NCBI GenBank assembly: GCA_963971405.1
Contig: OZ020484.1
Location: 26,102,001-26,166,000, forward strand
Direction: 5' to 3'
Length of the DNA stretch: 64,000 nucleotides
DNA from: Psococerastis gibbosa
Lineage: Eukaryota > Arthropoda > Insecta > Psocodea > Psocidae
The first letter of the stretch is position 1, and the number at the start of each line of letters is the position of its first letter. Under the pieces are notes generated by a model. It had not been told where the DNA came from. It saw only the letters and a program-made list of their open reading frames with translations, and searched no databases. The translations under genes were made by a program, and so were the position numbers. Of this stretch, positions 33,381-45,232 are shown piece after piece.

Positions 33381-36300
33381 CTGAAATGAAATTTATGAAA
33401 TACAGTAGACTGCTGTATATATGAGAAAAATGAAATATACAAAAGACAGTAGACTGTATGAATGAGAGAAATGAAATATAAAGACCTGAAAAAATGGATG
33501 GAAACTGGATTTAATCCCGAGTCACCACCTTGCCGGGGTGCTATGCTGACCACTACACAAAATCCGTCAGCTTCCACAAATCTTAATAAGGACTCTGTAC
33601 CTCTAATTACTGTTGTTACATGAAAAGGCCGGTCAAAAAAAATCCCTTTCGGCTCTGGCCAATCAGGTGTAGGGAGATTCCGCAAACCCTGCTTTTCCTC
33701 TACGCTACCTACGCTATGTATGTAATAAAAAATAAAAAATACTTCATTATTTTCCTGACCACAACATCAACCCACAAAACACTCTTGTGTTCCAAATAAT
33801 AACGACTATGAACTTTTACTTATTAAATTATTTTTACTTTGACTGGACGTCATCTTGAAATCGTTGATTTGTCGTAAAAAGTGGCAATAACCATTATCGT
33901 AGATAATAATACGGGCTTTCAGTCAAATTTTAATTCATTCCTCTGCGATCAATATTAACTGAGATATGAATTATATAAGGTTTCGATCGGCCACCATCTT
34001 GTAACTAAATAGTGGATCTAGCTGGTTAACGAACTCGATCAAGACATTAGCATGATCAATTTTTGTGCCAAGTTTCATCAAAATCAGATAATATTTACGG
34101 AAGTTAGAGTATAATCTATATACTGTACATACTGTATGTACAATGTATGTACATATGTCATACTGTACATATAAATATATACTGTATATACTGTATATAT
34201 AGGCTACATATTTACAGTATTTAAACATTTTGAATGGAGGGTGGTTTTAGGCTCAGGGGGTCATGAAATGAAAAGTTGTGAAGAAATTTTCCGAAAGTCG
34301 AACATTGGCCGCCATCTCAATAGGTATCTACCTGAATCTCCCTATAATTGACTAATTTATCTTCAAGCTATTGCGTATGAATGTTTTCATTTTCATTTAC
34401 TGTGGAACATCTGTAAATTATTATTATTAATTTATATTTATAACATACTTTTTGAGTCTTTGACATACAGTGTTGCATGTAGTAGGAGTAGGCCTACCTA
34501 ACCTAGGCTAGACACCCTCTACCACTATCCACTAGACTGGTCAGAACCTTAATATCCCCCCCTTACGATGCTGTTTAGGCCACAAGGAGCTTAGCGCCAC
34601 ACTTATACCAGAGACGACGGTGAATTATTAAAATCAAATCAGATTACCGAATTTTGATTTTATTGATTATAGCTGCATAGGTGCCAGTAGTACATATTAT
34701 CAGGCTAGATTCGGTGATTCAATTTTAATTATTCAGTTGACTAGAAATGTATGTAACGTACGTACTAAGTGCATTTTTACTCTTTGAAACTTTTCTGGTA
34801 TGCCTAACCGTCCTAGCCTAATGGTAATGAAGATAGGGTACCCTGATCTTTTAATTACATACCAGTAGAGGCATTTGAGGAGCAACAATGGTGGCCAGTT
34901 TTCCGATCATCAGGCCTAGCCCCATAGCAGTTGAACGCAATGATGTCGGGAAGAGCTCAGTCGTGTACACATCCAATGCCATAAACGCTACTGAAGCTCC
35001 AAATTTTCCCACAAGGTAGAGCACTAGTTTTGCCCACGCCCACGACTCACCTAGAATGAAATAGCTAAACGTTGGTACTTTAGGAGTGGAACCAGGGTTT
35101 TCGTCAGTAGGGGCGGACCCGTACCTTTCCAACGGTGAGGTTGAAGACCATAAATTAGCAACTCCTGTGGTTTTTGTTTCTGTAGTCACTGAAAACTTAA
35201 AAAAGGCCCTACCAAAACTGATAGAAAATATTATTTTTCATCTAGTGGAGTGACTCGCAGTTTACAGCAGTCATATACCCTCGTAGTTCCTGTTTTTCTT
35301 TTACTGTTTTTTTTTTTGTCAGCCAGGGCCAGGGCTCCTTTTGTTAACCGATCATTATTGCTATTGATGGGCTTTTAATGGACTAATATTCTATTGTTGC
35401 CCTTGCCTAGTTTTCAGACACTGTCTCCGAACGAATTTTTAGACATTGGAAAACTGGTTCACTCCTTGATTTCAACCCACATCGACTACAAGTGCCAATG
35501 GCCAAGCTCATTAGCTCAAACATCTTTACCATTGACATTGTAGCAAGTGTAGCTCGAGTTAACCAAGTATATGGGAAAGAGTTGTCAGCCAGTCATAGTT
35601 TTAGCCCTGCATCCTCCAGGAACCGACCAAATATCAGATAGACCGGTCTTAAACCTATCTTAACCATCAATGGTGGAGGAACTATCCCTGTGCCATTCTT
35701 AAGCCATATCACATCTCAGCCCGGAGGTAAGGTTGCATTCAAGGACGAGATGTTTTAGCGTTCTGTATAGGCTGCTTTTTTCAAAAATAGAAAAAATCTC
35801 GTGTTTCAGTGCATCGACTAGTGTCTATAAAAACGGACAACGCACCGTCCGGGATATAGGCTGAAATGCCACAGCCCACTCCGCAGACGATGAGGAAAAC
35901 GGACAAGATGAGCCTGCGGCCCAGTCTGTCCAACGTGAAGTAGACGGCCACGTATGACGGCACTTCGATCAACGCCGACAGGATGAAGTTTGTGAATTTG
36001 TCGTCGCTGATGGACACCGAAGTCATGGACATGCCGAAGAAGACGAATGTCACCACCATCCTGCAACAACAACGAAACGTCGGCTGTCAGTTAAGATTGG
36101 GATGTGTCTTATCGGTGGGAAAAAATTTCATGTGGTATATGTTAATAGGGCGTTATAGAAAATTTCACTGGGAGCACCTTATGGTTTAGGTCGAGTAAAA
36201 CAGGACTAATAGGCTACTTGGTTAAAAGGCCCAGGAAGATTTGACAAAGTACTAAAACCAATCAAAGTGCTTTCTTCTTGCCTAAATTAATATAAATATA

Positions 36301-39300
36301 ATATAAATAAATATAAAATAAATAAATATTTTAATAAATAAAAAAAATTAAATTCAGGCATAAATAAAGGATTTTTATTAGTTTTATAGTAATTTCTTGT
36401 ACCCACCTTCATTTCATTGTTATATTTCTTTTATTAAGTCATTAAGGCGCTCCCAGGGAAATATTTTATGACGTCCTATGCTGCAATATGTGCGATTGTT
36501 TAACGCCCAAAAAGGCATCCCACATCTTAATAGGAAGATTCCCACCAACTGTAGAAAAGGTAGGCAGATTTCTTATATTTTTTTAATTTCGAGATTTCTC
36601 TTCTTTCAGAAAAAATATATTCGTAGCCTATAAATATATAAGTATATAAGCATGTAGCCATCACATCATATATAATTTGAAGAAAAAAAATTGGATGGCT
36701 CACCACTTGTACGATACAGGCATTTACTGTGCGTGCATGCATAGTATGTCAGTATGAAAGTTCGGCAACGCGTAGCTTACAGTATAAATAATATATACTG
36801 TTCGCCCAGAAAAGTTTGCAAATCCACATGAAAATATCCCGTAATGCTTCACCAAGTCCCGCCTCTCCATTTAAATTCCCTATGCTCCATTTTCAAATCA
36901 GATAGAACTACTTTGCATGTGTTTGTATACACAAAACTTATGAGGGTTCCATTCCAAATTTAATGCATTAAGGTCACAAGTGGACATTGCTTATTTTTTT
37001 TTTTTGGCTAAAACTGTCGATCTGTTGCACTTTTTACGAATTCACGACTCCAATGTCAAAATTAAAATTAAAATTTTCTGAATGTTAGTTAATTGTCTTC
37101 AACTACTGTAGCAATGTTAGTGGAACGGTCTTAGGGTCACCATAGAACAAAAACAAAGCAATATTTATTGTTATAAATATTATTAGTGCGTTTCTTGAAT
37201 TTGAGAAATTTATAGAATTTTTTTCTGATTTGAAAATGCAGCATAGGGAATTTACATGGAGAGGCGGGACTTGGGAAGGCATTACGGGATATTCTAAGGT
37301 GCATTTGCAAACTTTTTTGGGCCAACAGTACTATGTATTGTAGTATGCAATGCGTACCAAATATACAAGCATACGATAGTACGAGTCCTCATAATTTTCG
37401 ATTTCCATGTCTCTGCTAGAGATTTCCATTTGCTTTCTTCACCTCCTTTCTCCTGCAATTAAAGAACTTCAATTAAAATACGTTATTTAAAATCGGTACT
37501 TACCTATAGCCATTTCTATATATATTTTTAAAAACTTGCCACACACAATAGTTTTCATATTTTCAGGGATTACAATTTGCCAAACAAAGAATCTGTTGAA
37601 TTCCACTTTCCGTAGGCTTACATATACACATGATGTGAATGGCCCAATCAGTTGCTCACCTCAGTTTGAATGCTGTAAAGTTTCTTTTCCATTTCCGTAG
37701 TGACCTGTTTCCCATTTGTTTTTGCAATTTTCTTGAGGATCTCAAACGCATCGTCGTGCCTGTTATTGTTAATCAGCCAGCGTAGTGACTCAGGCAGCAG
37801 CCAGAAGTAGATGATCAGCAACACGAATGGGACGTAGATTATCCTGAGGGTAGTCCTCCACTCGAAAGTCAAACTCTGAACTCCCCCCAAGATTACTTCG
37901 CCCAGGGCATACGCACTGGAAAGTATCATGCCTGCCAATACCCTCTTTGACGGGTCTACTATTTCCATTGCTGAAATTAGTAAATTCATTTAAAATTAGT
38001 CCACGTCTGCAACACCTCCACACCTACAACACGAGGCAAAGGGGGGGAACTTTGTAAGGTCAGCATCACAGCCAGATGTGAGCGACTGGATCCTATACTA
38101 CAAGGATTCGCCTACCATTTGATTTTGACGATTTTACTTTATACTTTCTTGTTAATTACTTGATTGTATAATTTAACAGAATAATATATTTTTTTATTTA
38201 TCGGATAAAGAAGAGTTTATATGGGACCTGAATATATCTAGCGTATTCCTGGGATTCTAAGGAAAGTGTAGATATACCCCATATGTGTATTTTGGTGCAT
38301 GCAGAACCTCATTGTACAACGTTATAACCGCCCAATGGCCTTACCGGAATAACACTATTGGGGGGGGGGGGAATTAGCGTTCAGCAATAGCCATTAAGAC
38401 GGTAGACGGTCTCAGTCATACTGTATTGTATGCTTTTAAATCATCATTAGAGCACCTACGTATGAGATATGTAATCACTGGAGGACTCCGTGGAAACTCC
38501 AATCTTCAACTAACAGGTAAACTGCACTGAGTTGAACCAAACGTCTCAGCAGAAAAATCACGGTAAGTTGACGGCATACTGTGCAAGTGTTTAGCGATCA
38601 TCTTAAAAATGATTATATGCGATATAGCTTTCATATAAATCATTTGTAAGATGATTGTTGTTCGCGTAACACTTGCACAGTACGCCTCAGTCAACCTACC
38701 ATGATTTCAAAAACGTTACCTTATCAATGTTATTATTATTTCATCTCTATTGAATATTAAGCTTATATCAATAATACAATTATTTTTGTTTTTTAGGGTT
38801 ACCATGAAAAGAAGACTTTATAGTCTTATGGTTCGCTTTTTTTTTCTTTCAGTAAAGTCGTTTTTCAATTTCAATGTCAACCCACACAGACTACGAGCGA
38901 CAATGGACAAGCTGAGGTAGGCTTTCTTTTAACACAATGCAACAGGCGTGTGCGTGACTTTACCAAGTTTGGGTCAGTCTAGTCAGGGTTAGTGAATGGG
39001 TGGATCTGCTCCGACAATCATCGACAATCATTTCTAAAGGATTGCCAATGCTTTGGGATGGGTTATGAAGTAGAAGCAGACAAATTTGTCCGTCAGATTT
39101 CAATGTCACACAGTTGGAGCTATAAAACTCGAATGCTTGTAACAGTTTGACCGTTAATGTGCACTATCTATACAATTTATAGCCTACTGAACGGACCGTC
39201 TTATATCCTTTTAATCAAGAGATTTTTATCTGGTTAAAAGCTTCACCTACCTTATCAATTAATTATGCAAGATGTCATTGTGTTTGCTGGGTTTAGTCTG

Positions 39301-42300
39301 AATTTCTCCTTAACCTCTAGTTAAAACAAATGGTTTATTGTTACTTGTGTTTATCAGGTTGTAGCCTACATTACCATTTTATTACTCACTTTATTACCTT
39401 CAATTCAGTGTCATGACACTGTCTCAATATGATAGTATTAATGTATTGATAACATTGATTTGTGGCATATTTCTTTTTCCATGGTAAGATTTTGCGTTAA
39501 TTCGGGTAGCACATAATATTGGTATACTGTATATCTATATATATTACAACATAATTAATAATATAAGATAAGATAAGAGCCGGTGCGAGTGACCCCGTAC
39601 GTCATGCTTTCCCATTTATCAATTAGTATAGGTACTTTAATAGTTCCATGGTCAGCAGTCAATAGATTTTTCCTATCCAAAATCACTGGATTTATTGATG
39701 GGACAATTACATAGCCTAGAATGGGCAAATCAATAATATAATTCTTCACAATAATAACGTTATGCACGGCATTGGGGCTCGGGTTATCCGTAATATTTAA
39801 AAAAAAATACTTTTCTTCAAAACTAAAACCTTCCTTGAGAATGCTAACTATTTGGGGTTTGTTACTCTATTTAGAACCTAAAACATAACTGAAGTTAGAA
39901 GGCATCGATAGAAAGGTTACTCGGATTTTTTTAGTCATTCTTCAAGAAAATTTAGCCTTATTTATTTTTTACGCCCTGTGCTAAGCTATCAAGAGGGATG
40001 CGACCTTGTGTTTTTTTTACATTAGGAATTACCGTACTACAATATATGAGAATTCGTTGGAGCCGCTTTTGTGAAAACATTCATTTGATACTCGTTTTTT
40101 TGTGGGTTTTTGGGGTTTAAAAACGCCCCCAATTGAAGTTATCGAAGAAATTAAAAAACCAAATACTCAACCATAACAGAGTTTTACTTGTAATACAAAT
40201 GTATAAATTTGTAATGAATAATACAATAAATGTTGTAATACGTACCTACAGTACATAATGTATATATAGGTACATGTGTACATTCACTCATGAGTCATGA
40301 GTATGTTCTGTGTGTAAATTCATTGTATTGGTTCTTGTTGCACTGCCCTTGTATTAACTTATACCAAAAAACTTAGCAGTACGGATAGAGCGATCAAAAT
40401 CCCTTTTAAACAGTCAAGTAGGCTAATGGGAAGTATGGTATGGTATTAAACATAAGTCATAACGATGGTGTTACAGATTGGTAATCGGCCACATGTAGGT
40501 CTGTTGTGCATTAATGTGTATTAATTTTCATCATCATACATGTTGTACAACGCTGGATGATTAGGTACTTTGAAATACAATAATTAAAACTCACCAAGAA
40601 CAAAAGGACCGTTGAAAAGAAAGCAGGCCATGCTAGCCTCCAAAAATTCGAAAATCGCCATCATTACATAATTTACGGAGAACGATTTGATCGCTCCAAA
40701 CGCAGCAACTGCTAAACCGTATCCAATCAGTACGAATTTGCGTCCGAACCTAAAAATATTACCAGAAAATTACATTACACAGTTTGCGAGTTTGAGCGTA
40801 CTGTAGAACTTAAACTTCTGTGATCTCTTTTGGACTGAAAATCTGAAATGTGAAAACACTACTCGCATATGTAAACACTGTGCAAACCTACCTTCTAATG
40901 TTTTTACTGCTGATAAATATGTTTACAATTTTCGCCTAGTTACCATATGGTAAGTAAGGTGCATTCAAGAAAGCAATCTAAGAAAATCATAGAAGTGTAG
41001 GTTCCACTGCAGTTCTATTATGGCGATTCGGGATTAACATAATACCGGGGTTTATTTTTTAATCCCGCATTAGTAAGGTGTCGCGGGAAATTCAAATTTA
41101 TAAATTATTCATTATCATGTTAGTCAGGACATGTAGAGTAGTGGTACAGACTCCGACTTTCACCCGAAAGGATGTTGGTTCGAGTCCCACACTTGCTACA
41201 TTTTCTGGCCATGCTTCGGAAGGCATGTAAAGCAGGTGGTCCCGGGTCTTCCTAGTTGAGTGTAAGGGAGGGCTTTATAGCCCTAACTCCGCTAGGTTGG
41301 CTTAGTAATAGAACCAAAAGTCAAATTTTTATTTATTTATTTATTTATAAATTATTGGAATACAATACTAGAGAATTCTTGTTTTTGTTTTATATAATAC
41401 ATTGAAGGAAATACTAATAAACATTAAAATGTACAGGTAGAATTTTGAAATAAAATATGAATTTCAACTCACTAGTAGTAGGTCACTACTTCTAAATTTT
41501 GGTTGTAACCTTTAAATTACTTGAGTATTTAAAATTAATCAGAAGGAACCTCTGCAGTTCTGTAGTTTATATTTCAATAAATACCGAGCTTTATGCTCGG
41601 TCTTCTGGTTTGATTGAGAATAGTTTAATGCATTATGCAAGCCCAGTCACTGCTGAAAATTGTTGGCTAACTTTTATGACTTTTATGAGAAGCCAAAATT
41701 TACAATAAGTTCTGAAACAATTTAGTTAATTGCGAAAACTGATTAATATTTTTATTGTTAAATTATAGTGAATGCATCAGCTTACCTGTCAGCTAAGAAA
41801 CCAACGTAAAAACAGCCCACCATTTGACCTGCATTGTTCAGCGATCCAATCAAAGTCAGTCTCCATTTTTCATCGTCACATTTTACTCCCCAATCCTAAA
41901 TTAAAGAAATTGTGAACAGGATTTATAAAAGTTTGGGAACCCCTGCTCTTGACATATCATACCGCGCATCTAGAGCCCTGCTGACTCTTAGCCGGATGTA
42001 AACAAAGTGTGAAACTCTCATCTGATGTTTCCATGCTGTTGATTAATGAGATCGGTGAATTGTCGTAACTCAACACGCGTATTACCTACAAAAGCGACTG
42101 AAGAGGTTATTCACTGAATTGTTTGCATACGATAAATCTCCTACTACAGAAAAAAAAAATAGATAAGTTTACACTGTTTTTGCCTTCAATCTAATCGATT
42201 GCATTAGCCAACATGTAGATATCATACAATAGGAATCGGGTAAATCTTAACATAACGAGTTATTGAGCCATCACTTAGAAGTTAGACTTTTCAATCACTG

Positions 42301-44434
42301 CTTAGGCGCCAATTACACCGACGTCAATAGTGATGGTACTTGTGATATTAACGTGACATTTTTAGACTGTCTTTAATGTCTGCAATCACGTAAATATCAC
42401 CAGTACCATCACTATTGACGTCGGTGTAATTGGCGCCTAAGCAGTGATTGAAAAGTCTAACTTCTAAGTGATGACTCAATAACTCGTTATGTTAAGATTT
42501 ACCCGATTCCTATTGTATGATATCTACATGTTGGCTTGACGAGATTGACGTGGTAGCAGACATTAAAGACAGTCTAAAAATGTCTGCAATCACGTCAATA
42601 TCACCAGTACCATCACTATTGACGTCGGTGTAATTGGTGCCTAAGTTATCTCATCAATTATTGATGCACAAATGACGGAATATTGACAAGTGGAATAACC
42701 GCCTAAGCTCATAAATTCTCACAATCTGTGTTCTGAACTCTTTGTGTTCAAAAAAATCAAATTCTATTTCCAACGCGAACGAATTAGATGGAGCTTGTTT
42801 TCTTGCTTCAGGGAGGAAAAAAGGGTGAGTTCTACAAAACTCCAATGAGGGAACTAAACTGGCATACGGATGTATATATGCGTACCTCTCTGGCGATACT
42901 CCACTCATCCGTTTCATATATGAAGTCTTTACAGTTAAAGGTCTGGGTCGAGACTGTAGTATTCTGGCAGATGAGTCCTGTGTCATTTGTGAACCTTCTG
43001 CACGAATCGAAGCCTCCCCCAGCCAGTGTAGGAATTGCTGACGGTAACCACGGCTCCTTGTAGGAGCTCTGCTCTGTCTCGCATTCTGAAATCAAACACC
43101 TATTCAATGTTCATATTATTTAGTAACTTACGTTCATCAATGCACATCCAACAAAAGATAAGTAAGGTAGCGATTTCCAAATGTTTGTTAAACATGGAAT
43201 AATTGTGTATTTTTGAAGAAATTAATTAATTCCTCGTTCCACAGCCGCAAAGATGTGAAAGTGGTCACATGAAAAATTCATAACAATGCATGATTTTTTT
43301 GAAGTAGGTACCTACCTAATAAGGACCCGCGCCTGCCTTATATTTCCTTTATGTCTTAATAGGTCTTAGCTTAGTAGCAGAGTATGATTAGTGGCTAAGA
43401 GATTAATAGAATTTGTTTGAGATGGGTATGGGTCTTTACCCCCCCCCCTTCATATTTCAGGAAGGTAATATAAATTTACTGCGAAATATTTTATTTATTT
43501 TTTCGTGAATTTTTCATCTGACCATTTCCATGTCTTATTAGTGGCTGTGGAAGGAGGATTAATTATTTTCGTCAAATCGACACATTCGACACTCAGTTTG
43601 TCTACAACATATTTTGAAATCTCTGCCTTAAGTTTTAAATTCACTTAATAGGTGGCAAAATGGGCGGACCCGTCTTACAACCTGAAAAAGGTGAAAAGGA
43701 TGGCAATGGAACAATCTGAAATCCGTAAAAAATGTTATACTTGCAGCCGTTGCGTTGCCCAAAGGTATACCAAGTTGTTCACGGGTTAAAAACTAAATAA
43801 TTTTAGACTGCAAAGTACTATTTTAAACCGTGCACAAAAAACGCTGGTCCCGATCTAATTCAGACCACTTTGTTATGTTTGGTTATTTTGATCAGATCTT
43901 CCGAGCATGTTAATATAGAATTAGTATCTACTATTGCGTAGTCCTCTGTCCTCCCTCCACCCAAATTCAGTATTATATCGTAGATATAGTCTCCTCATTA
44001 ACTTTGTAAAACTGTCACTCATTGTGAACATAATAACTTTGTAAAGTTTTACGTTATAATCATAAAATACACAACCGGGTTCGGCTCACGCCATCGCCAC
44101 GAGTAACACTTGCAAAGTAATTTTTTTTCACAGTGAGTGTAGGCATCGATTAGTTTTCATACCTGTGTTTGAGTTCAGCTGAAGTAAATACAAATCCAAG
44201 TTCGGAACACGCACAGAGAATGACAAGAAAACACAGATAAAACAGATTAAGCATCTGGAATTTTCCAAAACCTCCCAAAGGAATCAGAAGACTGTCCAAA
44301 TCTTCGTCTCCTCCATGAGAGCTTTGAACTTTTTCTGTTTTTGCTAGTTCTGCTGGGACTTCAGGTGTTGCAACTTCATTAGATGCCTCCATTTTGTCAC
44401 AATTTTCGTCAGGTGTTCCTAAGTTGTCCTCCAT
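33207..44434 (-). CDS. Gene C: SLC22-family organic ion transporter (nine exons, complete)
   Basis: Exons 44163-44434, 42886-43099, 41786-41895, 40595-40749, 37660-37970, 37358-37452, 35846-36060, 34863-35050 and 33207-33380 join in phase to 577 residues and TGA. An acidic cytosolic N-terminus of about 55 residues precedes LIPLGGFGKFQ and TM1. The extracellular loop (91-165) begins RCLISECETE and has NDT and NTT sequons. TM2 is followed by ADRFGRK. Exon 5 carries TM5-TM6 and LLPESLRWLINNN. TM7-TM9 follow with LIEVPSYVAVYF and DRLGRR, TM10 with YTTELFPTSLRS, and TM12 with LPETLNLKLPDTVEEAE. The C-tail ends KQSKDGNV. Length and order are those of a full SLC22 carrier at the plasma membrane; substrate unknown. 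Closest relative here is gene D, divergently oriented 9.9 kb away. All introns are GT-AG. Confidence 0.93.
33636..34330 (+). repeat. Dispersed repeat R4, copy 1
   Basis: About 700 bp matching 49244-49830 in the same orientation (shared words CCCTTTCGGCTCTGGCC, TAGGGAGATTCCGCA, GGGTGGTTTTAGGCTCAGGG). This copy has an extra TGTACATA-type microsatellite at 34110-34200. Lies in intron 8 of gene C. Class unknown. Confidence 0.65.
34863..35050 (-). CDS. Gene C exon 8 (TM10-TM11)
   Basis: 188 bp after acceptor TTCTAG. Begins GESWAWAKLVLYLVGKFG, then YTTELFPTSLRSTAMG and APQMPLL. Donor CTG|GTATGT. Confidence 0.92.
35330..35765. other. Intron 7 of gene C, possible decayed element
   Basis: A piece (GATTTCAACCCACATCGAC, then CAATGGCCAAGCTCA) resembles 38875-38915 in intron 4. 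This suggests a dispersed element, but no protein similarity or boundaries can be supported. Confidence 0.3.
35846..36060 (-). CDS. Gene C exon 7 (TM7-TM9)
   Basis: 215 bp after acceptor TTGCAG. Encodes VVTFVFFGMSMTSVSISDDK, LIEVPSYVAVYF, DRLGRR and ISAYIPD. Donor G|GTGCGT. GC-rich compared with its surroundings. Confidence 0.92.
37358..37452 (-). CDS. Gene C exon 6 (loop 6-7)
   Basis: 95 bp after acceptor TTGCAG. Begins EKGGEESKWKSLAETWKS, then KIMRTRTIVCLYIW with the Trp split at TG|GTACGC. Found by analogy with gene B exon 7. Confidence 0.85.
37660..37970 (-). CDS. Gene C exon 5 (TM5-TM6, PESLRWL)
   Basis: 311 bp after acceptor TTTCAG. Begins AMEIVDPSKRVLAG, with FEWRTTLRIIYVPFVLL, LLPESLRWLI and the loop to YSIQTE. 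Donor GAG|GTGAGC. Equivalent to exons 5 and 6 of gene B fused. Confidence 0.93.
38556..38706. mobile_element. Foldback MITE in intron 4 of gene C
   Basis: Arms of about 60 bp (ends AATCACGGTAAGTTGAC and mirror; inner ACTGTGCAAGTGTT and GATCATCTTA) with some mismatches. No coding capacity. Confidence 0.55.
39775..40150 (+). repeat. GACA-family dispersed repeat, truncated copy
   Basis: Shares ACCTAAAACATAACTGAAGT, ATCGATAGAAAGGTT and TTCGTTGGAGCCG-like words with full copies, but ends before the GACA block. Confidence 0.55.
40595..40749 (-). CDS. Gene C exon 4 (TM3-TM4)
   Basis: 155 bp after acceptor TTTTAG. Begins FGRKFVLIGYGLAVAAFG and ends FNGPFVL plus one base at G|GTGAGT. Confidence 0.9.
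41110..41342 (+). mobile_element. tRNA-derived SINE, copy 3 (reference copy)
   Basis: Head resembles a tRNA with a near A box (TAGTGGTACAG) and a perfect B box GGTTCGAGTCC at 41177-41187. The body has CTTCCTAGTTGAGTGTAAGG and CTAACTCCGCTAGGTTGGC, and the tail is an ATTT repeat. It is flanked by an exact 14-bp direct repeat ATTTATAAATTATT (41096-41109, 41343-41356), a target duplication typical of LINE-driven insertion. It lies in intron 3 of gene C. Confidence 0.88.
41786..41895 (-). CDS. Gene C exon 3 (TM2)
   Basis: 110 bp after acceptor TTTAG. Begins DWGVKCDDEKWRLTLIG and ends YVGFLADR at AG|GTAAGC. One codon longer than exon 3 of genes A and B. Confidence 0.9.
42040..42130 (-). repeat. 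Dispersed repeat R6, copy in intron 2 of gene C
   Basis: Reverse-orientation, diverged match to 19790-19900 (GTCGTAACTCAACAC, GCGACTGAAGAGGTTATT). Confidence 0.45.
42206..42650. mobile_element. Compound palindrome of a TAAGGCG-type foldback family
   Basis: Arms 42206-42340 and 42400-42537 are near-perfect inverted copies (GCCAACATGTAGATATCATA outward; CGACGTCAATAGTGATGGTA inward). A third partial arm follows at 42545-42645 in the orientation of the second. Related to the simpler hairpin at 54706-54852. In intron 2 of gene C. Confidence 0.7.
42886..43099 (-). CDS. Gene C exon 2 (extracellular loop 1)
   Basis: 214 bp. The acceptor is GAATAG at 43100, not the nearby TTTCAG at 43086, which would break the frame. 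Runs from RCLISECETEQSSYKEPWL to DEWSIARE. Donor GAG|GTACGC. Confidence 0.88.
44163..44434 (-). CDS. Gene C exon 1 (long N-terminus, TM1)
   Basis: 272 bp. ATG at 44434 (MEDNLGTPDENCDKMEASN) is the first in-frame ATG; the frame stays open upstream to a GTG, which I do not use. Ends SAELKHR at AG|GTATGA. Confidence 0.85.
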
Positions 44435-44648
44435 TTTTTTTATAGTTACTTGAATGATTGTTCCCGCCACACTGTTCGTTATCTAAATAAAGTATTGTAT
44501 ATCAGAGGTTGTCACGTGTCTGGTAATTCATGATAGTGATTTTGCATTGTCATACTTTTCCTGGGAATTATTAGTACCTACCCATTTAAATACCGGATGG
44601 GTACATTATGTGTCACCATTTCCTTGTATGATTGACAGTCTAACATTG

Positions 44649-44945
44649 TTTGTATAACCACTGAAAAAATAATTTTAGTATCAACGATAACATGAGAATG
44701 ATCGAGACGGATACTTCACTAGCGTATACCCTCTTCTCTTGACCATATATAGAGATGCTAGGGCAATTTTCTTATTTACGATAAGAATGTACAAGGTACT
44801 ATGTTTGTAAAATAGCTGAAATAATGTTTTCAGTATGAACGATAAAATTAAAATGAAACGAATACCATACTAGTGTGCAACTTCATCTCTATAGAGATGC
44901 TACGGTTAATTTCTTATTTATCTTAAGAATGTACAAGGAATTAAA
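44649..44945. repeat. Tandem duplication upstream of gene C
   Basis: Two diverged units, about 44649-44807 and 44808-44945. Shared words are TAGAGATGCTA, TTTCTTATTTA and AAGAATGTACAAGG. It begins about 215 bp upstream of the gene C start, so it could overlap the promoter. Confidence 0.6.
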
Positions 44946-45177
44946 CGTATAGTAGTATAGTAGACCGACTGTTAGTTTTTATTAAGCTTTGCAACAACTT
45001 ATTTTGACGCATTTGTACAAAAAGACATCGATTGCGTTTATAGATGAGCGGACGATGAAGGCGTCCTCCACTGTAAAGACGAATCACAACACAAGTTGGC
45101 AAAACCGACTGTGAGCAATAGCGTGAGTCTTCATCTAATTATCAATTTATTAAATTAGCTTAGGTTGAACCTCCTCG

Positions 45178-45232
45178 TTATAACCGAAATTAGAGAATCT
45201 GGACTTGGCGGGATGTTGATTCTCTCATTTCG
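45178..45232. repeat. Deleted relative of the tRNA palindrome
   Basis: Keeps the outer ends (CGAAATTAGAGAAT and its mirror ATTCTCTCATTTCG) and ACTTGGCGGGAT, but lacks the tRNA core. Confidence 0.5.

Larger units (their letters stand above)
37971..40594. other. Intron 4 of gene C
   Basis: About 2.6 kb. Holds a foldback (38556-38706) and a truncated GACA-family copy (39775-40150). The rest shows nothing recognisable. Confidence 0.5.

Noticed and set aside
33193..33384. Plus-strand open frame at the end of gene C
   Set aside because: It is antisense to exon 9 of gene C, which carries the conserved LPETL motif.
43086..43099. TTTCAG at 43086 as acceptor for gene C exon 2
   Set aside because: It would put the loop out of frame and remove the first conserved cysteine; the AATAG acceptor at 43100 keeps both and agrees with gene D.
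44435..44470. Longer gene C N-terminus starting at 44470
   Set aside because: The codon at 44470 is GTG, not ATG; animal genes rarely start there. The ATG at 44434 is used.
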